From NCBI GenBank assembly GCA_033807695.1, contig CM066300.1:2480001-2544000 (forward strand): a stretch of 64,000 nucleotides of DNA, written 5' to 3'. Both the position numbers and the translations under genes were made by a program. Numbering within the stretch: the stretch's first letter is position 1; every line of letters starts with the position of its first letter. Source of the stretch: Daedaleopsis sinensis (Eukaryota; Basidiomycota; Agaricomycetes; Polyporales; Polyporaceae). The notes below the pieces were generated by a model. That model searched no databases, had not been told where the DNA came from, and was given only the letters and a program-made list of their open reading frames with translations. Positions 10,323 through 21,700 of the stretch are shown here, piece by piece.

Positions 10323-12269
10323 TTACGACATCAGAAATACGAGCATGGGAAGGGCCAGCCCAATGATGAGCAATTGCTGGATGGCAGGAATGTGGATGTC
10401 CCGCAACGCGCTTCCTGTATTACTGACACCAGTAAGGGTTTGTTTCCGATACACCTTCAATGTATTGATGTTCCACGAGGCGTTCTGAAGATAGGACACG
10501 GATCAGGCGTGCACTACGCATGCACGAGTGGACCAGGTGACGTACCACGAAGTTGCTCGGATCTTTCAGGCGGTCCGTGCATGTCCCAGGGCATCCAGAC
10601 GTGGCGTATGAGTTCCCGGCCCAATCGCCTGCGCGGCACACGGAAAGAAAGTCAGCGGTCATCGGACACAAACCTTTTAACTTTGCCTCACCGCAGAAGG
10701 TTATATCTGTTCAATGGCCGATCAACCTGCGGTTCTCTGACGGATGAGCGCGGAAGAACTCACCGAAAATTATCGAGTGGTTCACGAAGTTTGAGATAGG
10801 GTCACAGCCGCTCGGATCTAGCATTGCGACCGGTGCACCCCAGCTGGACGGGTCAGGTTGGCCGTTGAGAATGTCCTTGGGAATCGCTGCACGGTAAAAT
10901 GACCCTGCACGAGACCTGTTCATTTCGCGCTGCGAGAAGACGAATGCGCGTGCACTCACAGATGGCAATGCCATCATCGTCCCACTTCATTGCGAACGCA
11001 CCGCCGCCTTGAGCGTCGAATATTGGCCCATACGACGCACGACTCCATTCGGTGACCCCGCACCCCGAGTTGAAATTGAGGTTGCCGTCACAGTTGAGGT
11101 TCTTTTGCCCGTTGGTCTCCTGTTGTGACATAAGGCAAGGCTATGGAGATCAGGATCATGCATGAGGCGACGTATAGACTTACGACTATAGTGCCGGTGA
11201 AGGTAACATTCGGGTTGAGGGTGCAATCTGCGTTCATGTGATGAGCAATGAGGTGTAGCCCAGTTTCAGCCGGACATACTTGGCCCGGTGTGCCATGCTA
11301 CTTGGTTGTGGGCGTTGTCGTGCACACCCTCGATGATATCAATCTCGCCAGTCTGAAGGGACGTCAATGACTACGGCAATAGTCGCGTGTGCGCACACTT
11401 ACGTCGGGCCATGTACCACCGCCAAGCGTCCACCACGCAGGCCATACAGCTAATATGTGGAGTGAGCTTTGTCTACCACTGCACGCCGAAGATGCGAGGC
11501 TCACCGCAACCCCACGGAGCACGGTTGAGATCGAGGATGAACAACCCTACTCAACCATTGAGCAAGTATCTCCCTGCACGTTGTAACTACTGCTCACCAG
11601 TGTTGTATTGCTTCTTGCTCGATATACGAACACTGATCGATTACATTCTGTGAACATACAACCAAGACTATGGGTGATCCATGGACAGACCTCTTGCGGA
11701 ATACGCCGTCATCCAGCCAGGACGTGTCGTCCCCCTTCATAACAACCTTCCCATCATCAGTCACGTACGCGAGATTCTCCGCAAACGCAACGTCTTGGGT
11801 GGTGTAGCTGGAGGGCATGTTGAGACGAAGTCTGCATGAAGCAGATACGTGGGACTCACTTGACCATACCACTGGATGCAGTAGCACTGTGAACACGCGA
11901 AATGGCATCGAGAGAACGGAGATAGAGACGTACTTGGTTGGATCGTTGCCTGTGAAGAAGGCGAACCCGCTGTATCCACCCGGTTTGCTAGTGAGCAAAA
12001 CTCCTTGCATAGTTTCGACGGACGCACTCGAAGAATGTGTTCCCCTCATAAGTATCCTGGATTGTCCATATGAAGCTTGTGCCGTTTGTGCTCGTTTGCA
12101 GATTCGCTCGCTTGTTCATGGAGGAGGCATGCGACGTCCCCACATTTACTAGGAGCAGGAGCAGCGCCGCATTGGCGAGGAGCGGTCTAGTGAGTGAAGA
12201 CGATGACCCAGCAGACCGCGCAGAGACAGAAAGCGAAGAAAGAAGCGTCAAGGGCAGAGCGGAAAACAT
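10323..12269 (-). CDS. Glycoside hydrolase family 16 endo-beta-1,3(4)-glucanase, membrane/GPI anchored
   Basis: A minus-strand gene with many small exons. The Met at 12269 is followed by a short polar stretch and a hydrophobic segment (LANAALLLLLVNVGTSHA) that serves as signal peptide or signal anchor. GH16 pieces follow: TIQDTYEGNTFFE, FAFFTGNDPTK, LAYVTDDGKVVMKGDDTSWL, then the IDIIEGVHDNAHNQ segment, which is the family catalytic signature around two glutamates and an aspartate (near 11330). Further parts are CTLNPNVTFTGT, NFNSGCGVTEWSRASYGPIFDAQGG, MKWDDDGIAI, and CGDWAGNSYATSGCPGTC (near 10600). The last exon encodes NASWNINTLKVY and a hydrophobic tail (IQQLLIIGLALPMLVFLMS) ending at 10323, typical of a GPI signal. 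It likely remodels beta-glucan at the cell wall. Exact splice sites for the middle exons were not all fixed. Confidence 0.88.
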
Positions 12270-12965
12270 TGCGACCGGAACGGGAGGAAAGAAAGCAACG
12301 ACGTCCCCGAGATGAACAGAGTCGCTTTTATACAGCTGCGACCACAGAAGCCCGTGGATCCGTAGGAAATGAAACGCGAGTATTCTAGGCGTGTCAGGAT
12401 ACCCTGCGCGTGTCTCTATAGCACTCACAATAGCCTCCGTTATCCCGATACAGCAGGACAGCAGGACGATCGTCAGTAGCCACGGCAAGGAACGATAAGC
12501 AGTCGTCAGAGTCGGAGGTAAGCAGGCTAGGTTGAGACAGAAGTCGAAGACCGGGCAAAGGCCAGTGATCAACGTTATCAACCGTTACCCAAACAATTTC
12601 CGGATGAGCGTCCCTCCTTCGCTTGCAGGACTGCGCAGCCACTCAGCTCCATCCCACTCCTCCAACGTGCCCGCCTCATGGTCCTCACAAATTTCGCCGA
12701 CGGAACGCTGGGATTGACCACCTCGGGGGCCAGCGTGAAACTCATAGACGATCTTAGAACGAACATACTTCATGAGAGATGCGCGACGCTAAGCAGACCG
12801 TGAATGCTTGATCGCGACAGAGAATTACAGGAGGCAAAGGACCTCTTTTGGGCAAGCTGCAGTTGTGGAGACATACATCCATAGCGAGCATGAGAGGACA
12901 TGATGGTGCAGTGATATGGTGACGATGGGAAACGAGCGCATGACAGGAGAAGGTACAATAACAGT
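12270..12965. other. Intergenic with possible small minus-strand frame
   Basis: About 700 bases between the eL15 stop and the GH16 start. On the minus strand a 62-codon frame runs from 12773 to 12585 (with LEEWDGAEWLRSP) and overlaps another open frame at 12642-12394. Either may be chance. I recognise no family in them and do not call a gene. Confidence 0.35.
12325..12332 (-). promoter_or_regulatory. TATA box of the GH16 gene
   Basis: The minus strand reads TATAAAAG here, 56-63 bases before the ATG at 12269. Sequence and spacing fit a core promoter TATA element, which is not common for the genes of this window; the leader would have to be short. Confidence 0.5.
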
Positions 12966-13275
12966 TCACCGGTAGCGGCGAAGGCTGAGAGTGTTGTGTT
13001 TCTTCCAGACCGACCAGCCCGGCGTGTGGTTGTAGCGGTGACCCTTGCCAAGACCACGGTTCTGCACGAGTGTGCACTTTCAGCGACTGCATGAGGATGC
13101 ACAAACAGCAGGTACTCACCGACTTGCCCACAGCGGTGAGGCCACGAGACTCGCGGTGCTTGTGCACGGGCTTCGTGATCCAGTTGATCCTGGGGTCGCG
13201 GCGGATCTATCCAACAGTTCAGGAAGGTCATTCAAGTGCGGGACCAGCAAACTCACAGCCTTGTGGTTGGGGTCA

Positions 13276-13325
<50 letters not shown>

Positions 13326-13779
13326 GGAGTTGAGAACACGCAAGTTACCACACCGCTTGCCAACACGCTCCTCCGCAACGCTCCTCAAGCCACGCTGAGG
13401 CTTGAGCTGGTTGACACCCTGACGAACGGGCTTGCCGTAGGTAGCACCTGGGCGGAGAATCAGTGGCCATTCCGAAGGCAATCTTGTACGACGTACCCTT
13501 GGGGGCTTGCTTCTTGCGGTTACCACGGCGCACACGGACACGGTAGATAACGTAGCCCTGCTTAGCCTTGTAGCCAAGACGGCGAGCCTTGTCCGGGCGA
13601 GAGGGGCGCGAAGCACGGTGGATCACGTTCAACTGGCGGTACTCCCAGCACCTGGTACTTCGTCAGGACAGCTACCCCTCCAGCGTAGTGATTGCTACCC
13701 ACCGGACACGCAGAAGGAAGCGGAGGACATCCGACTGCTTCTTTTTGTACAGCTCGCCGATATACTTGTAGGCTCCCAT
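12966..13779 (-). CDS. RPL15: 60S ribosomal protein L15 (eL15)
   Basis: Five exons (13779-13703, 13651-13497, 13447-13257, 13206-13120, 13061-12966) join in frame to 201 residues, the family's normal length. The protein begins [20 protein letters not shown] and contains [60 protein letters not shown] and [20 protein letters not shown], all near-universal in eL15. It is a structural protein of the large ribosomal subunit that contacts 28S rRNA. All introns are GT-AG with strong donors. Just upstream of the ATG lies an AG acceptor, and a strong GTGAGT donor sits at 13939, so a leader intron is likely. Confidence 0.98.
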
Positions 13780-13939
13780 CTTGCGGGCTACAGGAGGACG
13801 AAGTTAGCACGCTTGTGGCAGACACATCCAGATGTCAAGTCGTCCATCCACCCTCTTCCCGCCTTCCTCTCGCCCCGGCCGTTCAACAGCACATCCATAG
13901 CCATCATCTGGACCGAGTAGCATGAACTCGGACACTCAC
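13780..13939 (-). other. Probable 5' leader intron of the eL15 gene
   Basis: On the minus strand a GTGAGTGTCC donor begins at 13939, and a CCCGCAAG acceptor ends directly at the base before the eL15 start codon. Leader introns are common in ribosomal protein genes. No ATG lies in the short stretch just before the donor, so the protein start is unchanged. Confidence 0.45.
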
Positions 13940-14439
13940 CTCTTCAGTCTTGAGGATAGTCGGGGGTCGTCGAGCTGGTCTGTACGGGGACAGCCAAAAC
14001 AGATTCTGCATCGGCCTGTTCGGCTGTTGCCGAGCCGCACGTGACCGTTTATGGAAACTTGAACGCGACCGGCGTACGCGTCGAATGTCCCCTGATTCAG
14101 ATTCAATTCACTGCCAGTACTATGTCAGGGAAAAGACCTATTATTCTCGGCCATGAATGTGCATACTGTCGGCAGCAGCAACCACAGCAAAGTATGAAAA
14201 TGTGCAGCGGAGTGCTCGGTATTCCATGTCCATCAGATCAGTCCTATTAAATAATGTACAGCTACATCGGTGCAGAGTCAGTACGCAACCAGGGTGGCAG
14301 AGCTGCCGGCAATGGCGGTTCACTCAATGGCGAGAGACACGGCCAGCTGTGAAAGGAGGGCCTGGACGAGGCATGAAAGGTCAGAAATATAGGTATGTTA
14401 TGTATGACGATGATGCTACAACACGAATCAAAAATTGCC
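13940..14439. other. Intergenic, promoter of eL15
   Basis: About 500 bases between the eL15 leader and the stop of the transporter gene. Only chance frames are visible. It should hold the eL15 promoter and the 3' end of the transporter gene. Confidence 0.45.
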
Positions 14440-16794
14440 TCAGTGTCCCGTAAGCGTGGAGTTTCCACTCCCCCCTCGCTCTTCCTTCGAACGTAATCTG
14501 TACCATGCCGTGCCCATGAAGAGCACCCACGCGAATGCAATCATCGCCCCGGACAACACTGCGAATGCCTCTCCTCTGCGAACTTCCGCCTTCGTCCGGA
14601 ACACCTTGACTTTCACTGGAGGTTCTTGATGCGTGTCAGAGACAACACCTTCGACAAGGTATCGGCTCCCACGACGAGTAGTCGATGGGCGTGAACCATT
14701 GCCCAGCAGTGGGATGCTCTGCTCGACGCTCAACACCGATGCTCGGTGGGCGTGACGACTCAGACTTCCTCGTCTGCGGTCAACTCCTGTATCGCTCGAG
14801 GAGGGTTCCGCTGTCCATCCGTCCTCGCCTTCTGCTGGTTCCTTGGCCACATGCGAATCTGCCTCCCCGTCCCTGTCGTCCGTCGTCTGCGGAAGAAGTG
14901 TGCTGATGCTACGGGCTGCAATCTCCTTCTGCCTGTTGTCGAGGTGGCTTAGAGCGAGAATACCTGCGATTTCCAAAATGTTGAAGAAGACGAAAGCGTT
15001 GAGGAGGTACTGCACATCTGTGTCGTCGCCGTCTATCGGCGAAAGCTTGTGCGTCGGCTTCTTGCTCTTCACATCAAGCGCTAGGCCAGCAAGGGTCTGG
15101 AAGATTGTCGAACCGGTCTGTTCGAGCTGCAAGATGGTCTTCAGCAAGATAAACGACTCGCAGAGATTATATCATGCTCACTGCTTTGTGCGCTCCGAGA
15201 GTAGTGGACACATACTTCAATGGTACGATCCGAGGAACGATGATGACCAACAATACTACAGTGAATGGTGAGTTTAGGGCGGACGTCTCACAGCTGAAGG
15301 TCACCTACACGGTGAAAATCCATGACCCAGTGCAAACGAGAGGATCGCTGGCATAGGCGTCCGGGTCCACGAAGGAGGGGCAGCGAGCCACAAGTAGCAA
15401 GAGAGAGTCAACAATCCCGATGCAAGGAACAGTTTCATGACAAAGTTGCGTTCCTTGACTCTATCAACGACGAACCCGGTCTAGGAACAATATTGAGACA
15501 CGATGCATTGGCACGTAGGAGGCCAACTTACTATAGGATAGAGGAAAACGCTGCCCGCGAGTAGATATGATGCCTTTAAACTGGCGTCCGCCTCCGAGAG
15601 ATCAAACCGGCGCTGCAGTACATTGCTGGATGTATATGCGTGTAAGTGGTATGGTGACGTGCAATGTAAGAATACTTACGCTGCGAGATGAGTAAACGGA
15701 GCCCAAATCGATCCGCAAAAGACGTTCAAGGCGATGTAACTGGCTTGATAATCAGCAGTCTGCCCCGAGTGTGCAACGTATGAGGACACTCACGCCCAAA
15801 ATACATCCCCTAGCTTAGTGATATCCCTGAGGTATACCATGCGCTTCTTGGCGACTTCCTTCAGTGCCTCGGCTTCAGAAGAGATCCCAGTGGTAGATGC
15901 CGCGCGGGAGTGGGCCTCCGCCTGGATTTCTGAGGGCTCTAGCTCCGTGCCAGACTCGCGGATGAGCCATTTTGACGTGAAGAGGTAGACGAGGTTGATT
16001 GTGAACGAGAATGCGGTTAACAGGGTCGATGCATAGAATGGCGCGTGTGGCCCAAACCGTTCTGAGAGCGGGTACGACGTCAATGCGGAGATGAAGGAGG
16101 CGCCTTTGCCCGCGACTAAGCCGAGTGCCAACGAAACTCCTAGGCCGTGCGACCTGAAGAACCGCACAATGATCGTTTCTTGCACGACCGCCAATGGACT
16201 GACACCCAGACCGAAAATGAACATTCCCAACGCCATGACTCGAACACTGTCCGAGAGATTTCCGATGAGAAGACATGCTTGCCCTAAACCGCTCGGAGTG
16301 AGTAGGGTACACACTAAAGCCAGCCAGGAATTGCGCACCCAGGAAGATGACTCCGGTGGCAAGTATGCTTGTGAATGTTGTTCCCATGTGACTTGCGAGT
16401 ATTCCACCAACGAGAGGGGTCCATGTGCTATTGAGGGAGAATGCAGATATAAGGAGCGAGAATTCTGTGTTATTGGTGCCCATCTCTCGTGCGAGGCGAG
16501 ACTTTAGGGGGCCCAGTATATACGTTGCACTGCTTCGCGTGAGCAAACGTTACAGCAGCGATGAGGACTGGTGACGCACTAATGACTTCCTATACTCAGA
16601 GAACACGCACACAGCAATGCTAGTGAACGTATGAAGTAAGCCCTGGCAGGCGAAGGTCGATGATGACCTTCGTCTAAGAGGGAGGCCTCAGCACTGCGCT
16701 GGTGTGCATCGTCTTCCACGAGATACTCTTCGTTCTCGTTCCTGTCATCGCGGTCATTTGATAATGGTACAGGATCGACCGTAGGTGAGGACAT
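14440..16794 (-). CDS. Major facilitator superfamily transporter, MFSD1-like
   Basis: A multi-exon minus-strand gene from the Met at 16794 (MSSPTVDPVPLSNDRDD) to the stop at 14440. After an acidic cytosolic N-terminus come MFS segments: ARAYFIRSLALLCACSLSIGSH, the LKSRLAREMGTNNTEFSLL and SAFSLNSTWTPLVGGILASH stretch (near 16480-16400), GLVAGKGASFISALTSYPLS, and HAPFYASTLLTAFSFTINLV. A loop with charged residues follows, then GDVFWA, YIALNVFCGSIWAPF, FVVDRVKERNFVMKLFL, and IIVPRIVPLKYVSTTLGAHK with QTGSTIFQTLAGLALDV. These match the family of the lysosomal dipeptide transporter MFSD1 and its fungal relatives. The C-terminal 120 residues hold a long polar loop and one last membrane helix. The substrate is inferred only from the family. 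Confidence 0.82.
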
Positions 16795-17301
16795 GGTAGT
16801 CGTGAACCAAGAGGTGAGTGCCTCTTAGATCTTGAAGTGGCAAAGAGCAAGTAGCTGCGGTGAGGCCCGAGAGGGCGAGTTGACAGAGTCCAGGATTGGG
16901 AAGATGAGTAGAGGAAAGCAAGTCGGGACGTCCGGGGGAAGGAGCTGTGGGGCAAAGATCTAGTTCCGAGTCTGAGTGCTCCCAAGTAGTAATCTTATCA
17001 GATAAGTAAGCTGAGGACGCGATCGAATCTAACCCGATCTGGTAGCACCTCCGATCAGCCCACTTACTTACTTTCGTCCTACCATGTACTACGTTCAGCG
17101 GTTCAGCGACACCTCCTGCCAGGCTTACTTACTGTATGCAAGGCATCTTCAATAAATTTACAATTCTAGTCGCGGCCTGCCGCGAACACAAGGTATACAA
17201 GATAGAAGGTGCGAAAGGTCCATTCACCATCCATGTCCATAAAGCATATGTTCCATGCATGTCCGACTGGGAGTCCGTCCCAGCTTGGTCCCAGCTCCCA
17301 G
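16795..17301. other. Intergenic, nothing recognised
   Basis: About 500 bases between the transporter start and the stop of the MARVEL gene. It should hold the transporter promoter. No gene signal is seen. Confidence 0.5.
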
Positions 17302-17961
17302 CTACACAAACGTTCGCGAGTCTCTGACAAACTTTCTCTTTCCTAGGCCCGTGCGCATCCACAATATTGTTGCCACTAGCGTCACGCAACAGAGACTGAA
17401 CTCCGTCCAACCCAACGCTTCTACTGTTAGCGTCTGGCGGCAGCTACAGCATCATCCGTGAGCTTGCATATATACAGATAGACGTCACGGTTTTGTCGGC
17501 ACTCACCGTGATAGGGGAGCTCGTCCTGCGCAGTTCCCTCCCGTTCGTGCATTGTGCATGAGTCCCGCCCCGACACCCTGTGGCTGTGGTCAGCACGCCC
17601 GGACTTTACGAGACAGGATGCTTACCCATAGGATGGAAGTGAGCAAGAGCCAAATCACAGAGCTCGCCACTTGGGCCAGCAGGTGCACCGCGCCGTCGAC
17701 AATCCAAAGGACATACGCGGTGGAGAAGAGCAGAGTCCACGCTGAAGAGAAACAAAGCATGATCAAGCTGCGACGCAAATGACTGTCCGTCAGACGGGGA
17801 GGACACTCCGAGCTAGGGGGGACGGACAACGAATGGTAGCTCGGGCTGCTCCAGGATCGGGCCTCGTTGCCTGCACTGATGAGAAACGCGGTGAGACCGA
17901 GCTCGGCGGCGGCGGTCAGAGTCATCAGGGTGAATAGGAATGGATGGTAGTCAGCGCGCAT
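17302..17961 (-). CDS. MARVEL-domain four-helix membrane protein
   Basis: Three exons (17961-17626, 17577-17507, 17443-17302) give 182 residues. The start at 17961 (MRADYHPFLFTLMTL) is preferred to the Met at 17982. Four hydrophobic segments are visible: PFLFTLMTLTAAAELGLTAFLI, LIMLCFSSAWTLLFSTAYVL with WIVDGAVHLLAQVASSVIWLLL, and FSLCCVTLVATILWM. The loop before the last helix has the fungal MARVEL pattern with paired Cys and Gly residues (ARTGGNCAGRAP, then RCRQTLTVEALGWTEF). MARVEL proteins organise membranes and vesicle or eisosome-like domains; no specific role can be assigned. The overall topology and the loop pattern make the family call fairly firm. Confidence 0.75.
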
Positions 17962-18771
17962 GGCGGCTCGATGCTGTCGCATAGTGAGTGGAGGAGGGAT
18001 TTGTAGAACGTTGAAGCTTCAAGTTGCAGAGTTGTGGGTCTGACGAGCCTGGATGGCGATTTATGGCCTGCTCGGAGCCAGCGACGTGAGGCCTCGTGAG
18101 GCATGCGGTGGAACACGCGCATAACATGTGTGGGCGAATGTGCTACTAGCTGTGCTGGGTGTGGTGAACTTAGTGAAGTATCGAGGTCGTACTGACCTCC
18201 CTCGTTGCTTTCATGCCCGAGGTTGTATCGCATGTAAGGAGGTGAATGCAATTGGCAGGGTGCGCTTCCCGGCAATGGGCAGCATTGTGGCGTTTGAGAA
18301 CCCAGTGCGCAGCAGTACTGATGTTCGCTGTTCGGAAGTGCGGTGGTCAGGCTTCTGCTCATAAGTATTCAGACTTGCTCAGCTCATGCCAATGGGATGC
18401 ATATGGTTGCGTACAGGTTGCGTAGCAGACTGAGACTGCCAAGGCCGTGTGCGCGAATAACCCCGTATGGCGGAAGAAGAAGTGGTCACATGACGGTGAT
18501 GGGCGGGATTCGGCCGACCGGCGACCGAGTAATGGGAGTGAGCTCAGACTGAGAAAGGCGGTTGCGACTCGGATCCCTCTCGCGACGGCCAAAGGCGAGC
18601 TCGACGTGCAAGTCGTCGGACTAGACGTGGACAGCAGCCTGCGCACTGCGCCCCGCCCCGTCCCTCCTCCTCCTTCCTGTCTCACGCTCGGCCTCGCTGG
18701 GTTGATGAACGTATACCCTCCGTCTGCGCGAGAAAACCCATGACTGTCGACGCCACCAACCGCTCATCGTC
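17962..18771. other. Divergent intergenic region, MARVEL / RasGEF
   Basis: About 810 bases between two head-to-head genes. It should hold both promoters. The stretch 18650-18770 is pyrimidine rich on the plus strand just before the RasGEF start, as often seen near fungal transcription starts. No gene is recognised. Confidence 0.5.
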
Positions 18772-21700
18772 ATGACTTCCCAAACTCCCCCTATCGACCT
18801 GCCGAAAATTCCTTCTCTTCCCCCCATCCAGATGCCCGACACCTCCAACCTCTTCCGCTCCAGCAATGGCCAGAAGAACTCAGATTCCCCCTCTTCTCGC
18901 TCGTCCCCGCTTGCCTCCCAGGATACCTTCTTGACTGCTCACACGTCCTTGTCCCCGGATCAGCCCAGTTCGTCTTCTGGTAGTGGCTCCCCAGTGTACT
19001 TATACCCCGCTGTTCCTGCCATGAACGCTCCGACAGGCCTCAGGAAGTCCATATCCGTCGACTCCTTCGTCAACTACAAGCATCCCGGTATGGCCGCCGC
19101 AAAACCGAAGCCTCCCAGCCCCCTTTCTTCCGACTTCCGCGCTTCCCAGGCCGATACAGACCACCTCCCTCCTCCCTCCTCTCGACAATCAGACGCGACC
19201 GCTGCTCCCTTCCGACCCCTTTGGGTCGACCGCGATAAGCGTGCGACTCACCACTCTGCTTCATCCCGTAGCCGCGGCACCAGCATCAGCACAACAACAG
19301 ACGACCGCGAGCCCGGTTTTCTCGACGAGTCCGACCTTGAACGCTCTGAAGAGTATTCGCGGCGTACTCGCAAGAGCAAACAGTTTTCGCGCCAGTCAGT
19401 CCGCCCGGGTGAGCTACCCATGCCCTCTCGCCTCCAACCTCGGGGATCGGTCCCTTCCATGCAGCCTCCTCGACAAACAACACCCACCTCGCCGTCGCGA
19501 AGTAACAGTCTCCACATTCGCGGTGTACCGCAGAAGACTGTAGCTTCTACGGGCACTCTTCTTCAGGAGGTGAGTTCGCCCTTGTGCTGTGTTGATACCT
19601 CTCTGACTCGTGAAACCTAGTCCCCTCCGCTACTCACGTTCCTCGTCGTTGGCCCGCACGGCTGTGGCAAGTCAACTGTCATCCAGAAAGGCCTCAAGTA
19701 TACAGGGCTGGGGCCGCCAGAGGAGATGGCCATCGAAGGCAGTAGAGGTGCCTTTATCTGTGCGTCATATCCTTCGTTCTCGTTGTGCGGTCTATTGACC
19801 CTGCGCAGACACCGCTCGACACGGTATGATCCCTGCGGGTCAGGACTTCGCTGGATACGAACTGCGCGTGCTTGAGGCCGACGTCTCAGCGTACAACTTG
19901 CATGATGCTTGCGTGGCTTGGGAGGATGCCAACGATCGTTGGGACGGGATCATGATCTGTTATGATGTGACAGAGGAGAACTCTCTTCTCCATGTCGAAG
20001 ACCTCCTCCGTATGTGCCAATCTTACAGGCCGGATCTCCTTCGCGCGCTCAACGCCCTCATACAGGTGCCTTCGGTCACATGAATGCACCTCGAATAGTG
20101 CTTGCGTGCAAGTCGGAATTGGAGCTCAAAGTGAAGCCATCAGATGCTCTTCCGTTGCTCAAAGGCAACGACACTGGCCTTGTTGAAGCTTCGGCTGTCA
20201 CTGAGACTGGTAAGGAGCGTATCCGCAAAGCCTTCCAGTGGTTGTTTAAGGCCCTCGTTCGTCAACAAGGTTGGTGCTTGCATTGCTCACGATCGGTCAA
20301 TGATAAATTGACCTCATCTGGGTTGTAGAGTACGGCAACGACTCTCATAGAAACCCGGCTTCCCCCGCTCACCTCACGTCCCATTCGCCATTACCGTGGG
20401 AGATATCTAGAGCATCGTCGGCAACACCGACTGCATCATCTCCTCACCCTGTTCACCCTTCACAGCAGTCCTCACCCACGACCCGTCATTCACCATCGCA
20501 GTCGACTTCCCAGGCTACACGTTCATATCACCTCCCATTGACATCCGGCGTTTCGCCTACCCCGGCGTCTCCGACACGTGCTCGTTCAACAAGTGACCTG
20601 CTTTCTGAGCATGAGAAGCACAAGCGCGAAGAGCGGGAAGTATACAGCACCGGCAGGAACAGTAGCCGTACCTCGTTACACGCGATTTCTGGCCTAGGGA
20701 CGGATGGACCTCCAAGCACCACAGATGTCTCCACGTCGGACGGAGTAAGAGAACATTCCATGAAGGAGTCGTAAGTTCATTCTCTACGCGTCGCTCTCAG
20801 AAAGACAGCTTACACCTATATAGTCGTGCTCCCCCATGGATGAGCCTGGATGACTTGCTGAATAAACTTTTGTTCATGGCTGTGTGCGATGATGGTGAGC
20901 TCCCCGCGACCTTCCTACATTATATGGTCTCAATATTTCTTTAGACCCCGTCTTCATTCAACACTTCCTTTTGACTTACAGACGCTTTGCGTCTCCCCGA
21001 ACCGTTCTACTGGCTATGCAGAAGAGGATGCGCGCCCTTGACCATCCTACAGGTGATCCCATGTTCGCATGCTACGCCCAAATGAGGTGCGCCATAGCAT
21101 CGTTTCTTGGAGATGCTTGATACTCAGGGAATTGCATCATTATAGGATTTGCCAGCTCCTAGACCAGTGGATCAGCCTTTATCCGACTGACTTCGCCGTC
21201 TCAGGTGCTTCCGGTGCACTTGCGGCTCTTATAAAGTCAATTCTGAACAAGACATATCTCCTCCACTATGGCGCCGAGTTCCTCCCTTTCCTCGAGATGG
21301 TATCCGGGCTCAAAGACAAGGATGCCTCATGGAGCCTCAAGGTCGAAGATGAAAACTCTGACTCTTCAAGCGTCTCGGACGACGAGCATTCGTTCCTCAT
21401 GGACCAGCCCTTGACAGAACGTTCAAGCAGCCCGCTTCCATTGCCAGTTGAGAACTCGTCGCCTAAGGTCTCGAGTAACCAATCTGGATTTGCTCGTGAA
21501 CGCAAAGCAAGTTTGCCGTTAACCGCGAAGGCGTTGATTGCTGTGCCTAGCCAGTTCTCGTTCCCAGGACAATCCTCCGAACCGGTGTCAAGCTATGCAC
21601 CAGTACACTCACAGAAGACCATTCTGCGCATGCTGCAGAACACTAGCCAGCTTCTGCATGCCTGCGATCCAGCCGATATCGCGCAGGAGATGACTCGATT

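Noticed and set aside
10323..18000. A biosynthetic gene cluster around the transporter and glucanase
   Set aside because: Neighbours are a ribosomal protein and a MARVEL protein; there is no core synthase, oxidase set or dedicated regulator.
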